Shown: piece by piece, positions 22,940 to 36,199 of the stretch | How positions within the stretch are numbered: position 1 is the stretch's first letter | Layout: each line of letters starts with the position of its first letter | DNA from: Phylloscopus collybita | Lineage: Eukaryota; Chordata; Aves; Passeriformes; Phylloscopidae | NCBI GenBank assembly: GCA_027886175.1 | Contig: JAJNNQ010000029.1 | Coordinates: 4,644,501 to 4,708,500 of the forward strand | Direction: 5' to 3' | DNA length: 64,000 bases | Translations under genes and position numbers: made by a program | The notes under the pieces: model-generated | The model's database searches: none | What the model saw: the letters and a program-made list of their open reading frames with translations, nothing else | Told to the model about the DNA's origin: nothing

Positions 22940-25900
22940 AACTATGAAATGTTCCTGTCTTGAATGATTTTTTGAAGTAATAAGTGCTGGGGGAAGGATC
23001 AGGTTTATGTGCTGGGATTGCAAAGTAGATGCAATGCTATTGTTATGTGACTTAATATTCCCCCGAAATATTTAGCATTTCCAGATATTAACAGCATTGA
23101 AATGGCATAGAAACATATGGCAATAAAAAATAGTTAACTGTGTACAGCAGATATTTATGCATACTGGGAGAGTCTGCTGTTAATGTATAGCATTCCATCG
23201 AAATTCATGACATACTATTCAGGGTAAAAATTCTAGCAGGCAAGATGAATGTATTTTGAAGGCTTTCACCGTACCAAAAATCATTATGGGTATGTTTCAA
23301 TGCAGCATAATGATTTTGATCAAAGTAACTACATTCTTCACCATGCCACTTCAGTGCTGTATCACGGCACTCATTCTGCAGTGTACTATGTCCGTGACAC
23401 CTTTGGAGTTTTCTTTTAGATATGCCTTTTGCTGTTAGGTGAAGATTGTGAGCTATAGAAGGTGAAGTAATGAATTCTGGGAAAATGTGAGAGGTTGTTG
23501 ATACAATTGCATATTCATGATGCTAGAGAGAGGGAGAGAAATCCTTTATACAGTCAGGAGCTTGGAAAGGCTTTCTGTTGGGCGTTCTTACAGATCTTGT
23601 AAAAAGCCACTTGCTTGCTCAACCAGGTTGGTATCCCTGTTCAATCAAGTTTTATAGCTCTGTTTGGATGGCTCAGGAAGGAAAATTTGTTTAGGAAAAA
23701 ACCGAGTAGCTCAATATGCAAGTCAATTGAACATCAGGTGATGGAACAAAATGAACAGGAGCTACAAAATAAAAAAAATATTCAGGGACTGCTATTTTCA
23801 GGCAAAATAAACTTACTCTTTTTTAAACTTAATTCCTTTATGCCATATTTTGCTTCTATTGGTTTTGAGGTTTTTTGTTTGTTTTGGGGTTTTTTGTTAG
23901 TTGTAATTATTATTATCCCTGTTTCTTTAAATCAGCACCAGTGGAAAAAATCTCCACCTATACCACTGTTGTGCTTAACACTGGCTGCCTGACTGTTCAT
24001 GATAGAAATTTTTTATGGTGCTAAAATTTTGCAGTTTTTTCTTACAGAAGAATTCCATAGTTGTCTGGTGTGGCAGAGTTTGCACCTGTGTCTTCATCCC
24101 AAAATAACCCTCAAAAAAGTACTTAATTTTTAAAACAAAAGAATATTTTGAAATTACTTTTTCTCATGACCAATTCAGCTTTTTGTTTGTGATCTCCCAG
24201 AGAGTGAGCAGTAAGGGCTGCCGTGCACTTTTACTGCCACTTTTGACACCTAAGAGATGTCCTGCTTCAACGTGGTAACGTGTACATACTTAGTGCAATT
24301 CCACATGCATTTGTTCTTGAACAGCATTTGAATAGCAAAATTTGTATGCAATGTCTGGCATTTTTCTTAAAGAGAGGAACAGGAAGGGAAGATTAATCAC
24401 TCAGTTTTGGCAGGGTCTTCACCCTCATCTTTTACGCTCCCTTTCAGTGGTCTATGCCTCAGCCTTAGCTGGCTTCTGTGCACCCCAAGCTCGTCACATG
24501 AGAATCCACGGGTCCCAGGCCCTGTCTGTCTAGGGACAGGATGGCAGGCCCATACAGACTGAATTCCAAGGGCTAGTTCATTGGAACAGATACCTACTGA
24601 CACTGGATGGCAGCAAGTTTCTAGTCTACACTTTCAAAAGGCAAATCGCCTCTTTACTCATATCCGTGTTCCAAGTTTCCTCTTGGATTTCCCAAATATC
24701 AGAGTACTCCTGCCTATACAGGTGAAAAGCATTGCTCAGTTCTGCTGTTTTTCTTGCATTCTATTCTGTGCTTTATATCTGTTCCTGACACCTGGCAAAT
24801 GATCGCAGAAATCCAAATTGGCAAACCATTTCCAAGATGGAAAGAAAGCAGAGGAGCTTTCCGACCAGCTTTAGCTTTTGAAGCATTGGGTTTTTTCACC
24901 ATTCCTCCTCATTTTTACAACTTGCTATTAAGAGATAGGCTGGCATTTGGCTGACATCGGGACATAAACTCAACAGAGATACACATTGTTACAACTTCCT
25001 TAAGTTCACTTTCTTCTTAGCGATCTGTTTATACATGTACCGTAACACAGTGTTCCAGACAAATTACATTTTTAAATTACTCTAATGTGAAAATTAGAGA
25101 CTTTTTTTTCACAGAGCAGTTGACGTCTGCAGTCTATTACAAACATTTTAAGATATGCATGTTATGTGTGAGTTCAAAGGAAATCTTGTCATTATTGTGG
25201 ACTGTTTGGGAACATGGATTTTTGTCTCTTCTGTGGTCATGCTTTTATTTTCATACCCAGTCTGTGATTATTTTTTATACTCTGTTTATATTTTAAGGGT
25301 TTCTTCCAAAGATTATTTGCTTGCATTGTATGATGATCAGTTACTACCAAACTGCAACTTCCATCAAAACTTCTAGTCTTCAAAAAATTTAAGCAACAAC
25401 AGAAAAATTTAGTGTCACCAGGTGATATATTTTTACAGTCCTGCACTATCAATGTGAAGATTTTCCATTATGTTTTTCAAGAATTGTTGTCATTCCTCAC
25501 AAATACTAAAAATCAGGAACAAGATACCCATGCTTTCTGGAGCAAGCGCACATCTCTCTTCCATACTATGCAGTTAGCAGTAAGATCTAACAATTGGAAC
25601 GCTACAGCATGTAACAAAAACATCTTGCTTTCTTATGAGCCTATTATTAGCAATTGTTCACAAATAGATGCTGAAAAGCAAAATGCTGTATCAATAAAAA
25701 CAGGAATGAGAATCCCACACAGTTCCATACCTGAAGATGTCAATCAGTTCTCTAAATCAAAGTGAAAAGTACCTACTGCTGGAGGACACAAAAAAGTTAG
25801 TCTGTGAGCCTTAGCAAAAATTTATACTTCCTTATGTGATAGTGCCAATTTCTTTGATCTGAGGCAAGTATTACAGGGGGAGAGAGGGGAAAGAAATGTT

Positions 25901-28900
25901 GTCCAAAATAAAACACTTTAGGAAAGAGAAAAGACTTCAGTCAACAATAAAGACTTCATCCATGTCTACATTACACAATTCTGATGGCAAGCAGTCTATA
26001 CTGATAATCATTTATAGATATTTCAGAGTACTACAAATGGAATTATTCAGGAACCACAGAATAAAAATTAAAAGAAGGAAAAGTCTGCACTCCAAGAGCC
26101 ACCTTGTGGATATAGGAATTTAGATATTAGTCTCTGAAACAATTTTTAAGTAATAGAAGCATAACTATCTAGGACATGAAAAAAGACCTTTGTCAAAGCA
26201 GAAGTAGGCAAACGATCTGCTACATTTATTTACACAAAACAAGATTTTTTTTCCACAAAATCATGACAAATATTTAAAACATATACAAGCCCTACAGGCA
26301 TTTGGGAGCACTTTCAGATCCATGTGCATAGACGTAGTTGATCCCTACAAGCTTGTTAGTTGCTCCTGATGTTGAATTCAGTGGGAAACTTGTCTTGGAT
26401 TTTGGTGGGATCTGGATTAACATGTAGATTTTTTTCCTTTTAAAATCATGACACAGTACACCTGCTCTGAAATGTATAAACAGGCTGTTTTTATGAATCT
26501 GCTATAGCTAATGGCTTGCATACACTGTGACCATTTTGTGCAGAGGTTACCATACCAGTGCATCTTTAGTTCCACTTGAACAGCAAAGGGAGAATCTGTG
26601 CCAAAGCAGTACTTTCCATATTTCTTCCCTCCTCCCCACCTTCATTACTACAAAGAACATCAGGGTTGCATATGAATTTTTCATCTGTTACCCTCTGTGT
26701 GTGTGTATGCATGTGTGCATGCGCATCTAAGCAAAACACCATGGCTCTGAGTAGCCTTCCTGCAAAGCTTGGGAAAAATGAAAGTAATAGTTTTAGCTCT
26801 TGGCTTCTCAGATACAGCATCAAATCTTTAAGGAACGATTTGGTGGAGGCTGTATATTTTCCACTGTTGCAATACATTTGGGTAGATGAGTCATCACCTG
26901 AAGGCTGCCATAGCATCCACTTCCTTGCATCCACTTCCTTACCTCCCCCAAGGAGCTGACAACTGTTCAGGCAGCTGTTTTCAGTTGGTTCTCACACTGC
27001 CTCTACCTAGACACTCCTCAGAGGCCAACAAAATCAGTACCTAGATGACAAAGAAGGCTTTAACATGGAGACAGATTTAAACAAGCTGAAATAAGATCCA
27101 TTTTTTCTTCAAGTAGCAGATGCAACACAGGCAGCATCAGTTCAAACCTATCTTCTTGGACCTGCCAGCAACCCACTCTTGTAAGTGTGCAGTTGTCAAG
27201 TGCTGACAGCTAGCCATTGGCTTTGTGACTGGCAAGATAAGTGCCAAACAGTGATTATGTATGAATTATTTTACCTCATGATTTTATAATCAGTAAAAAT
27301 CACTCTTTCAGCCCATGAAAGCAAAAGTAGGACTACTTCTTTTTTTTCTGCTTTGTTTTTTTTCCTTTGTGGTTTTTTTTCCTTCTGAGAAATAACAAAA
27401 AATGTAGCCATTTATCAAGTGTAGATATCTCACTGAAAGTGTTGTGTCCTGAGCACCAGTTTAAATTACAACATACAGTGTTCTGTCAGTGGTCAGTGTT
27501 CTGTCTTGTTACAGTGTACTCCCACTTATTCTAGAGAAAATGTTGTATTATATATGTATGTATTAAAATAATACCTTTTTTTTTGCCAGTGTCAGAAATA
27601 CCTATGTGATCTTCCACAGTCTAAGGAGATTGCAATGGAAAATTTTACAGCACAGTGAAGATAAAAGAGACTTTCAAAAAAATTTTGAGAGAAGCAACTT
27701 ACAGCCTTTTGAATATACTAGAAGGAACAACTCAGAAGGCATGCTATGTTGTCCCTTTGATTTTTGAGTATTCAATATTTTTTTCTGTTTGTCCTTCATA
27801 TCTTGTTCTGCGTCACAAATTTAAATGGAAAATACTGCAATTCAGCAGAGAAAGCAAATGAAGTGCTGTAGACAATTTAAAAAGTTACTATTATTTTAAA
27901 TTATTCTTCAGGCTTTAGTAGTAGCTGGAAATTGAGTGGGAAGAATGACCTTCTCATGCTGTACAAACACAGCAGAACAATATGACTCTCGCAAGTGTTT
28001 TAATGTTCCTCAGATGTGGAGCAGCTGGAGGGAAACATAAGCCTTCAGAAAAACAATATATTTCTTTGTCTCTGCTGGAATATATATAAATAAAACATAG
28101 TAATTCCTACTCAAGAGAGACTCAAGAGAGACTAGCTCAATTAACTGCTGTCTGAGATATCCCTGGGTCAGATGTGGTCCTGAGAGTAGGTATGTTCTAC
28201 AATAATCATCCCACTTAACTAACCGGGTTGTGCCCTGCCCAAATTAAGGAACTCAAGTCTGCCCTTCCTCTTCTCCTGTCTTTTCATTTCTCTCTCTTCT
28301 TATTTTTGTATATTCAGCTCTATCTATCTATTTATCATACTCTTCTACCCTCTTTACAGACAACATCTTAGTCTTTCTTGGATCACTTTTCCTCTCAGTC
28401 TACTCTTACTGGTCATGAGGAAGTCCTTGCATTCAATGCCCAGGGAGCAGTCCTTTTCTGGTTTTTTCAGGAATACATATCCCAGTTGTATTCCTCCTTT
28501 CTCTTCAATTCTCCTTTAACTTATCAGACTGTCCTGTTTTATGACAGAATTCTCAGTCCTGATTAAAAAGGAGATCTCTCTGCCTAATCCACAATATGTC
28601 TCTGAGTGTTAGGAGCACCTTTGGTTTTCCTGGCTAACCAACTTCTACAGTGGTATTGCCTCAGCAGAGACTCCCTTCTTGCTAGGTACCCAGAAACAAT
28701 TTCAGGCTACTGGGAGGTTCATCCATTCCTGGTAACTGTGCTCTCTATCTTTCTACCTCTCATGCAAAAAATTATTCCTTGGAGACATACATGATTGCTC
28801 AGCACAGTGATGAAAATAATTATTTCAGCAAGTATGGTCCCGCTGCACAGGATTGTGTTTATGGAGATACCTGAGAAAAGAATGATGAGCTGCCTTAGCT

Positions 28901-29385
28901 GCCGCCACTAGCTATTCTCTCAGAAATCCCACTGGGTGAGAGCTGTGTAGGAATTTCTCTAGAGAATTATTCTAAAGCTATAAAGCATTCTTCTCAGATG
29001 TATAAGTGGTGTGGTATAAAGAAGAGTGAAAACTTCAGATGGTGTCTACTTTGCTCAACTTTAATTGTATCTCCACACAGAGGCTGGCAGCTAGGCAGCT
29101 AGGTGGTGAACTTGCTTAGTGATTCTTTTGGTTTGGTTTTTGTTTTTTTTTTTTCATGATCAGATCTGAAACCTCTCAAAGTTAATGAAAGCTCTCAGGC
29201 TTCAGTGAACTTTTCTATTAAGATCATGAAGTGTGAAATGGATTCCTTCTGACCTAGGAAAGATAACTAATCAGTATTTTGGCTATTTTCTGATAATAGC
29301 TGCTCCTGCTTTTGAATTACAGTTTGAAAGGATACATAGCTTGATTTCCCAGACAAGTGTGATCCCCAGACATGAGAAGGAGCTT
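22940..29385. other. Intergenic stretch, no gene recognised
   Basis: AT-rich unique sequence with only short, unsupported open frames on both strands. Minor simple repeats include GT/GC-rich sequence at about 26695-26725 and a 14-16 bp doublet at about 26920-26945. No protein, RNA gene or clear mobile element was recognised. Confidence 0.4.
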
Positions 29386-29390
29386 CCTGG

Positions 29391-29397
29391 AAAAAAA

Positions 29398-29428
<31 letters not shown>

Positions 29429-29438
29429 AAAAGAAAAA

Positions 29439-29470
<32 letters not shown>

Positions 29471-29479
29471 AAAAAAAAG
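29391..29479. repeat. (A)nG low-complexity tract
   Basis: About 90 bp of A runs of 4-15 bases separated by single G. The unique sequence on either side has no retroposon signature. The Lys/Arg-rich open frame across it is an artefact. Confidence 0.95.
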
Positions 29480-30965
29480 TACGAAAGAGTTCTAGCTGCA
29501 AGACAATTATGCACATTTGCTGTAGAATTTATATTTTAAAGAAGGAAGTGTTTTACTGCTGCCCAAAGACAAGGCTGTGCCTTAACTCCTGCAGACTCGT
29601 GTCTCTCCCTGATATTGCTGTAACACTGGAGAGTCCTTCCCCTGGGGAAATGGTGGGGAAATGATTCCCCTTTATGATTCCCTTGCAAAGTGAATCAAAG
29701 CAATAACCTCTGATTCCTTCCGTATATAAATCCACATTTAAAACATTAGTCTTATATCTCTTCATCTCTTTAGATGGGTTCATACTGCTGGAGTGAAATA
29801 TGTAACACAAATCAAAACTTCTGTAGATCTCTAAAGCAAAAGAGAACCAGTGCTTGTGTTTCAGTGATAGCACCCTCATTCTTTACCACAGTCTGTAATT
29901 TGTAGGAAAAAGTTCCTAGTATGAAACAGAGATTGTGTACTTCCAGGAGATCAGCTTAAGCTGTTTTTATTAATTATGATTAAAATTCACAGATATGCTC
30001 AATCAAATAATGTTGTTCAAATGCCTTTGGAGAAGTTCCTGGAGGGAAAACAAATGAGAATTAGGAATGCACTCTAACCTGTATGCATGTTTTCATTCAT
30101 GTAGTAGTTCTTATAGTAAATAATTTAATACAAATTATTCTAACATCTTTGTTGAAACTGAGTAACTAAAAGTTTTGTAGGAGAAATATAGTCTATTTTC
30201 TCAAATTTTCAGTATCTACTACACTTACTGAGGAACAATTGGAACTATTACTCCTCCCCTGTAGCTACCTTTGTTAACAGATGTGACACTAACTTTCAGT
30301 GATGGCTGTGATGTTCAGTGTTTACTTCTGAAGTGCTTTGTTCTGAACAGTGTGCTGGAGCTGACTGAAGGTACTCTGCCTGTTCACTGCTGGGGAAACC
30401 TTGCTCTCTGAGTTTGAATTCTCCTATGCAGCAAGATGATTAAAAGTTGTACCTTAAACTACTCCTCTCTGTTCCCTCTCCGCCCCCAAATAGCTCTAGT
30501 CAGGTTTTCTTTAGCTCCCTGACATTTCAGACTTACAAGTGTGGATTCTTGTGAAACAAATAGAATCCATAAAAAAGAGGAGGGGGGTTCTGTCCTTTTA
30601 TGGCTGTCACTCTCTTTGATCCAACAATGCAGTCACACCAGTTTTATTTGCTCTGTGATTGGTATTGTTACAGCTTGAGTTACTAGAAATTGCTGGTTTT
30701 CAGTGGGTTGTTTTTTCTCTCATCTGAAGCACAGCTTCACTGTGTGATTACCATGGAGGCCAGGCTCTTTTGTGAATTATTTATAAAACACAAAGAACCA
30801 GGGCCATTTCTTACATTGGAAAGAAGTGGTCCACCCCCACCAGGACTTTATAATCATCACTGATGTCTCTCTTTATCATTATGTTCTAAGAGTAAGGTGC
30901 AGCAGTGGTGTGATATAGCTGGAGTTTCACTCTGCACAGAGCACAGCAATGAAGCTGGTAAAGGC
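29480..30965. other. Intergenic stretch, nothing recognised
   Basis: Unique AT-rich sequence between the A-rich tract and the next CR1. No open frame has supporting splice or homology signs. Confidence 0.4.
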
Positions 30966-30967
30966 AG

Positions 30968-31385
30968 CACCAGTCTGATGAGGAGCAGATGAGGGAGCTA
31001 TGGTTGTATAGCCTGGAAAAAAGAAGACTCAGGGGTGACTTTATGACTTTTTACAACCACCTGTAAGGAGGGTGTAGCCAAGTGGGGATTGGCCTCTTCT
31101 CCCAAGCAGCAAGTGACTTGAAGAAATATCCTCAAGCTGCACCAGGAGAGGTTCAGGCTGGACATCAGGAGGAATTTCTTGATCAATAAGATTGTTAAAC
31201 TTTGGAATGGACTGCTCAGGGAGATGGTAGATTCACCATCCCTGGAGATGCACAAGAAATGACTGGACGTGGTGCTTGGTGTGCATGGCACATGGTCGAG
31301 TTGACAAGGTGCTGATCAATCAAAGGTTGGGTGTGATGATCTCAGAGGCCTTTCCCAACTTAAAAGATTATGTGATTCTGTGATT
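30968..31385 (+). mobile_element. CR1 LINE, 5'-truncated 3' end
   Basis: CR1 3' region with GGCTGGACATCAGGAGGAAT, TGGAATGGACTGCTCAGGGA and GGTTGGGTGTGATGATCTCA, ending in GATTATGTGATTCTGTGATT, the (ATTCTGTG)-type tail repeat that marks the CR1 3' end. Confidence 0.9.
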
Positions 31386-31695
31386 TCTGTGATTTTTATG
31401 CAGTAATTATTTGCCAAGTACAGATTTGTTACAACATCTATCAAGTTACAATATTCAACAGATAACAAATTTCTACTGTTTGTAAGTTTGTGTGCCTGGT
31501 TCTAAGATAAGGCTTGGCTGTGGCAGTGCCTGGCAGTGTTCCCATACATTCAGGCATGGATTTAGAAATCTGAATGGGGGGTTGTCCCCGTCTGGCTGTC
31601 CCCAAGCTCTTGAAAACAGACACTTGATGACTCAAGATGTGATCATGAAAAGAGCAGACTAAGAGAAAGTTTCAAAAACTTTTACAAGGTTTGTT

Positions 31696-31723
31696 TTCTT
31701 GTTGTTGTTGCTGTTGTTGTTGT
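31696..31723. repeat. (GTT)n microsatellite
   Basis: Short interrupted TTG/GTT repeat with one CTG interruption. Confidence 0.85.
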
Positions 31724-32472
31724 TTTTATTATTTTCCCACTGTGCAAGTCAATGTTCCTGTCCTGTTAGTTTAAGCTTGTAAATTTGGGTTTTCTTCTAT
31801 AATGTAGCTTGATGTTTCTGTTGTGTTATATGTTTGGTGCACATACACACTGGACAACTACCAGCTACAGAGCCATTGTAAGGAGCAAATACATGCATGG
31901 AAGCTCAAATATAGATACCGCTCTCCCAAGGTCACACAGATGAAGTGACACAGCTGGAAATAATATTCAAGAGCTATTGCCTTTAGTCTCTTTATTTGTG
32001 CCTTGCAAATCATGCATAGTTCCAAAGCAAATACGAATTTTTCTTCTCTTGCATTCTTGATTGTGAAGTCCCTGTGCATTGCCAAAGTAGCATGAGCAGA
32101 TCTAAATGTAAATGACTGTCAGAATTCACAGTTGTAAATTCTATGTAATGCAGGTGCAAGACCTTGACTGTGGTTTCCCAAGGCACCATAGAGAATAGAC
32201 TCAGAGGGTGCAGCCAGTTAAAAATGCATGAAGCAAAAGTTAAGAGTTGGAGATGTGGCATAAACCACAGCAGATACACTGAGATGTGAGAAAGTAGAAT
32301 TGCTAGGTCATGCTTCAAATTGCTTCATGGGGTTTATCTAGAGCAGAATTACTAAATTTCAATCAAGACACCTCAAGACAGTCCAGATTTTCCTTCTCAC
32401 ATCAAATGGCAATCTCTCAGAAAGCAGACATAGAAAAGTGTTACAGGTCTGCCTAGGAAATCCCTCTTTTCT

Positions 32473-32643
32473 TTAAAGTTTGGAAGACTTTTTTTTTTTT
32501 CCTGACAAGGTGGTTTTGTTATAAGGGAAGATTGTGAAAATTTCCTTCTTCCTGTGATGGTAATGCAATATTAGCAGCATGAGTAGCACACAGATCATGC
32601 TCAGCAGTAAGACTGCAGGCTTGGAGTACTGCTCAGCAGCCAT
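32473..32643 (-). CDS. Candidate small single-pass membrane protein ORF (56 aa), unconfirmed
   Basis: I do not recognise this as any known gene. On the minus strand an ATG in strong context (ccacaATGGct) opens a 56-codon frame. A short polar N-terminus (MAAEQYSKP) is followed by a hydrophobic segment, residues ~10-28 (AVLLLSMICVLLMLLILHY), then a positively charged flank (HHRKK), a tail with an N-glycosylation sequon (NKT) and a Lys-rich end. The order fits a type II or tail-type membrane microprotein. The upstream in-frame extension does not look coding. The C-terminal lysines come from an A-rich tract. A donor-like GGTAAGC lies about 40 bases upstream. It could equally be a chance frame in intergenic DNA. 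Confidence 0.25.
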   Translation of the reverse strand: MAAEQYSKPAVLLLSMICVLLMLLILHYHHRKKEIFTIFPYNKTTLSGKKKKSSKL

Positions 32644-32826
32644 TGTGGAGGGGAAAAAAGTGAGAACCTGTTTGTGCTTACCCTTTGTCCTGGAGTATAC
32701 TGGAACAGGCAAAATTCTGTTAGCAGCAACAATTGGGAAATGGCTCTCAAGTCTATAATTGCTGCTACATGCAGCTGATACCAGGGTCTTAAAAATCAAA
32801 TTCACACAATTAAGGAAGAGAAACAA

Positions 32827-35800
32827 TCAAGGCAATTAGTTTCTGGTTACTGCTCCTCAAGCAGCAGTAAGGAACGGTCTGTACTGAGCTATGCTCCAGT
32901 GGGTTGTCACTCAGTCAAAGTATATTATTTCAAACACATTATTTTTAGACCCTTCAAGTCTGTAAAAGCCTATGGATGTTGTTTCAGAGCCAAGTCTGAC
33001 TGCTTCTAAAAGTGGTATCCACAAAGAGCTATTCAGGGTAGTGCAGTGGGTGACATGCAGATCTGATGCAGCTCTAGTCTATTTTGGGCCAGCTGTGCTT
33101 TTCTGTGCTGCAGAGCTGCTAGCTCATGAAAGGTTCTTGTTTATTGCTGGACCTAAGCAGTCCATGGCTGTGCAGAGGACTGTGAATTTACTTCAAGGAT
33201 TAGCCTTGGCATGCCATAAACAGGCAAAAGGTAACAAATCCTGTACACATAGTTATGTTTCAAAGGTTGCACAGTTTTCTTTTCCAAGATACAGCAGCAG
33301 GATTGCATCACTATGCCATGGATGATAAATTTATCACTGATGCTCCTTTTCTGTGCAGTCTTTTGCTGTGTTTCTTATACATATTCAATAATGGGACTAA
33401 CACTGCTAGCATTGCACTTTCCACTACTGCTACTGTTTGTATTATTACTCCTCATGAAATTATTTGATCTTCTGGAGACATGATGGAACATAATACTAAT
33501 CAGTACCTCTTCTCAAGGAAAACTGCAGCCACTGGTGAAGAGGACAGGTGCAGATACGTGTTAGCTTGTCATCACAAGGAAGGTGGTAGAAGCAAGAGCA
33601 AGGGATTATCTGTAATAAAATCTACGTCTTTCCAGCTGTCAGAAAACAACAAAGCAATCCAGACAGAACATTATTTAATGTAGAGGCTTTGAAGGGATGC
33701 ATACTTGCCCAACAGCTCTGCTGGCTCCCTCTAGAATATCAAGGGAGGAGGTACAAAAAAAGAGAACCAAAAAAGCATGAGAACCAAAAAGAACTTGGAG
33801 ACAGTCAATTTACAATGATTTATCCATATATATAGAAGCCCAAACTGTAATTTTCACTTGTTTTAAAAGCAAAGGGTCCCAAATTATATAAATTATATCT
33901 CGTGGTTCTGATACAAAATTTTAGAAGCCTGAGACACCTGGAAAGCAAGATAGCATTAACATCCTTTGTGCAGAGATGGCAATAACAATTTGAGGTCTTC
34001 AAAAGCTGTCATCCTCTTTCTTGTCAATATCTCAATTCTTGAATCAGAGTTCTACAAACGAAATAGCAGTGATTTTGTGGTGATGATGGCATATATTGGA
34101 GCACTGGCTTTTGGGTTGAGTTTGGGTTCTCTTGTTTGTTTCGGTTTTTGTTTGTTGGTTTGGGTGCTTTGGTTTTGTTTTGGTTTTGGTTTTTTTTGTT
34201 TTGGTTTGTTTTTGTTTTTGTTTTTGTTTTTGTTTGGTTGGTTGCTTGGTTTTTTCTTTGGTTTTGTTTTAGTTTTTTCTTTGGCTTGCTTGTGTGTTTG
34301 TTTGTTCCCAGCTGGTAGTAATAACCCTTGCAGATGTAAGCTTTGGCCCTTCACCTAGAAACAAAGGGCAAAGGAAGCTCCCAAAAGGCCTGATGCACTC
34401 TCCCTTATACGTACACTCAGCTTTAGAAAGCCATGTTTCCTAAATGTTACGTTACTTCAATGTCTAGGGAGATTGTGACCATGGATGTATCATGCAGTCC
34501 CTGTAGCTCTGTGAATCAGGGTCAGCAGAAATGTAATGAACTATCATTTTTGATTAGGAAAATTATATATTTTATTACCTTTAAAAAGGGTACATTTTTA
34601 TATTTGTCTAGAGCAGTCTAGAGCCCAGGGTCTCACTGCTGCTTTGGTGAACAGATGGTATTAGCAAAGAGTCATGTTTGAAGATCCTGAAAAGGTTTTT
34701 TTCACTGTGCATTATTCACTTCTTTATACGTAATCTTTATGCGGAAGCTGTCAGGCAGTTTAGTAAGCACTGGAGTCTTCTTGACTTTAGACTGAGGATA
34801 AAATCTGACAATTCAACAACCAGTTGTCTGAAGACTACTGTCAAGAATTTTGCTGAATTTTGCAATCATCTTAATTTTGTCTCACCTGTTTGTCAGAAGG
34901 AACATGCAGGATGTGTTCTGCTAACAGTAGCCAAGTAACCATGAAGGATATGACTCAATGGTTTTGATGTAGAAAATTTTGAGTGGCTGCTCAGAATTTT
35001 CTTAGTATTTTTATAGACCAGCTTGTTGAGCTCACATATTTAATATGTGAATATGTGAATATTTAACTCAACAAATATGTTGAGCTTACATATTTGTACC
35101 TGATTGTTCTCTCAAGAAATCCAATAATCGAGAAAATCTGACAGACACCTATACTATGTATCTGCTACCATCTGGTGGCTATCCCCACACACTGTTTTTC
35201 TGTTTGCTAATTATTTCTGTCTCTTCAGGTAAGAGTGGTGCAAAATTTATTTTTAATTTTCCATTTGTACAGTAATACTTGTAGGTTTACAGATGCAAAA
35301 GACTGTCATAGAGGCTGTGTCTAATCTGAAACTTCAGGATTTGCTATGGTACCCATGTTTTTGGGGTGCAAAAGGTGCAAATGCTATTGATGGGATGTAT
35401 TTCAAAGGTGATGCATTCTTATTCCTGCTGCAACGTTGGAAGTGAAGAAACACCATTTTTTTCAATTTCAGTGGCATCCTGCACGTACCATCTTTGAACT
35501 GCTGACAAAAGGAGATTTGACACAGGTAGCCAGGGAGTTAATGCTGGCAGCAGTCTTAGCCCAAGAGCAGATAATTAGCTAGCAGGCCTAGTGGAAACAC
35601 TTTGCTTTTTCTTGGTGCTATATCACTGGTAAATCTGCCACTCTGCACTAGCTCCCTGTTGTGACCCATAAGGTGACAAATCTGTTTCACACACAGATAC
35701 CTGTGCCTCTCAGGGACCAGTTCCAGAAAACAAAACATTACCTTCACATAAAAAAATAACACTTTATGAAACTTATGCTTTGAGCCTCTGTAAATTCAAC

Positions 35801-36190
35801 AGAATATACCTTTTCCTTTGTCTTACTACTACTGAATTTATAGGTAGACTGCCTTACTAGATACTTCTCAGTTTCCCACCTGAATTTCCAAAGTACTTCT
35901 AGCAATTGCCATATAACCTTTATAATTGGTTTAATTTTTGTCCTCTACCTGCATATGTAGCATATGTATTGTGTACAAGATAGTCAAGGTAGTGCAGAAT
36001 TCATGTAAAGAGGTGTAAATCAGCCTGTGCTTTATAGATCCCTCTGGTGGTACATTCCCCCTCTTCCCCTTCCAGGCTGCACTGTGATCTAAGGAATCAT
36101 TAAGCCTCAGCCTTGGAAACAGCACCTGCGCCCAGCTTTTCCTAAACTTATCAGAAACATGGTCTGCTCCCAGGAGCTGTTGTCGAAGGA
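32827..36190. other. Intergenic stretch with GT-rich tract and palindrome, no gene recognised
   Basis: Unique sequence containing the G/T-rich tract at 34111-34303 and an imperfect palindrome at about 35022-35074. The short open frames lack any support. Confidence 0.4.
34111..34303. repeat. GT/T-rich low-complexity tract
   Basis: About 190 bp of GGTTTT, GTTTTT and GTTTGTTT words with almost no A or C on the + strand. The phenylalanine-rich and lysine-rich frames across it are artefacts. Confidence 0.9.
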
Positions 36191-36199
36191 ACTCCTGTT

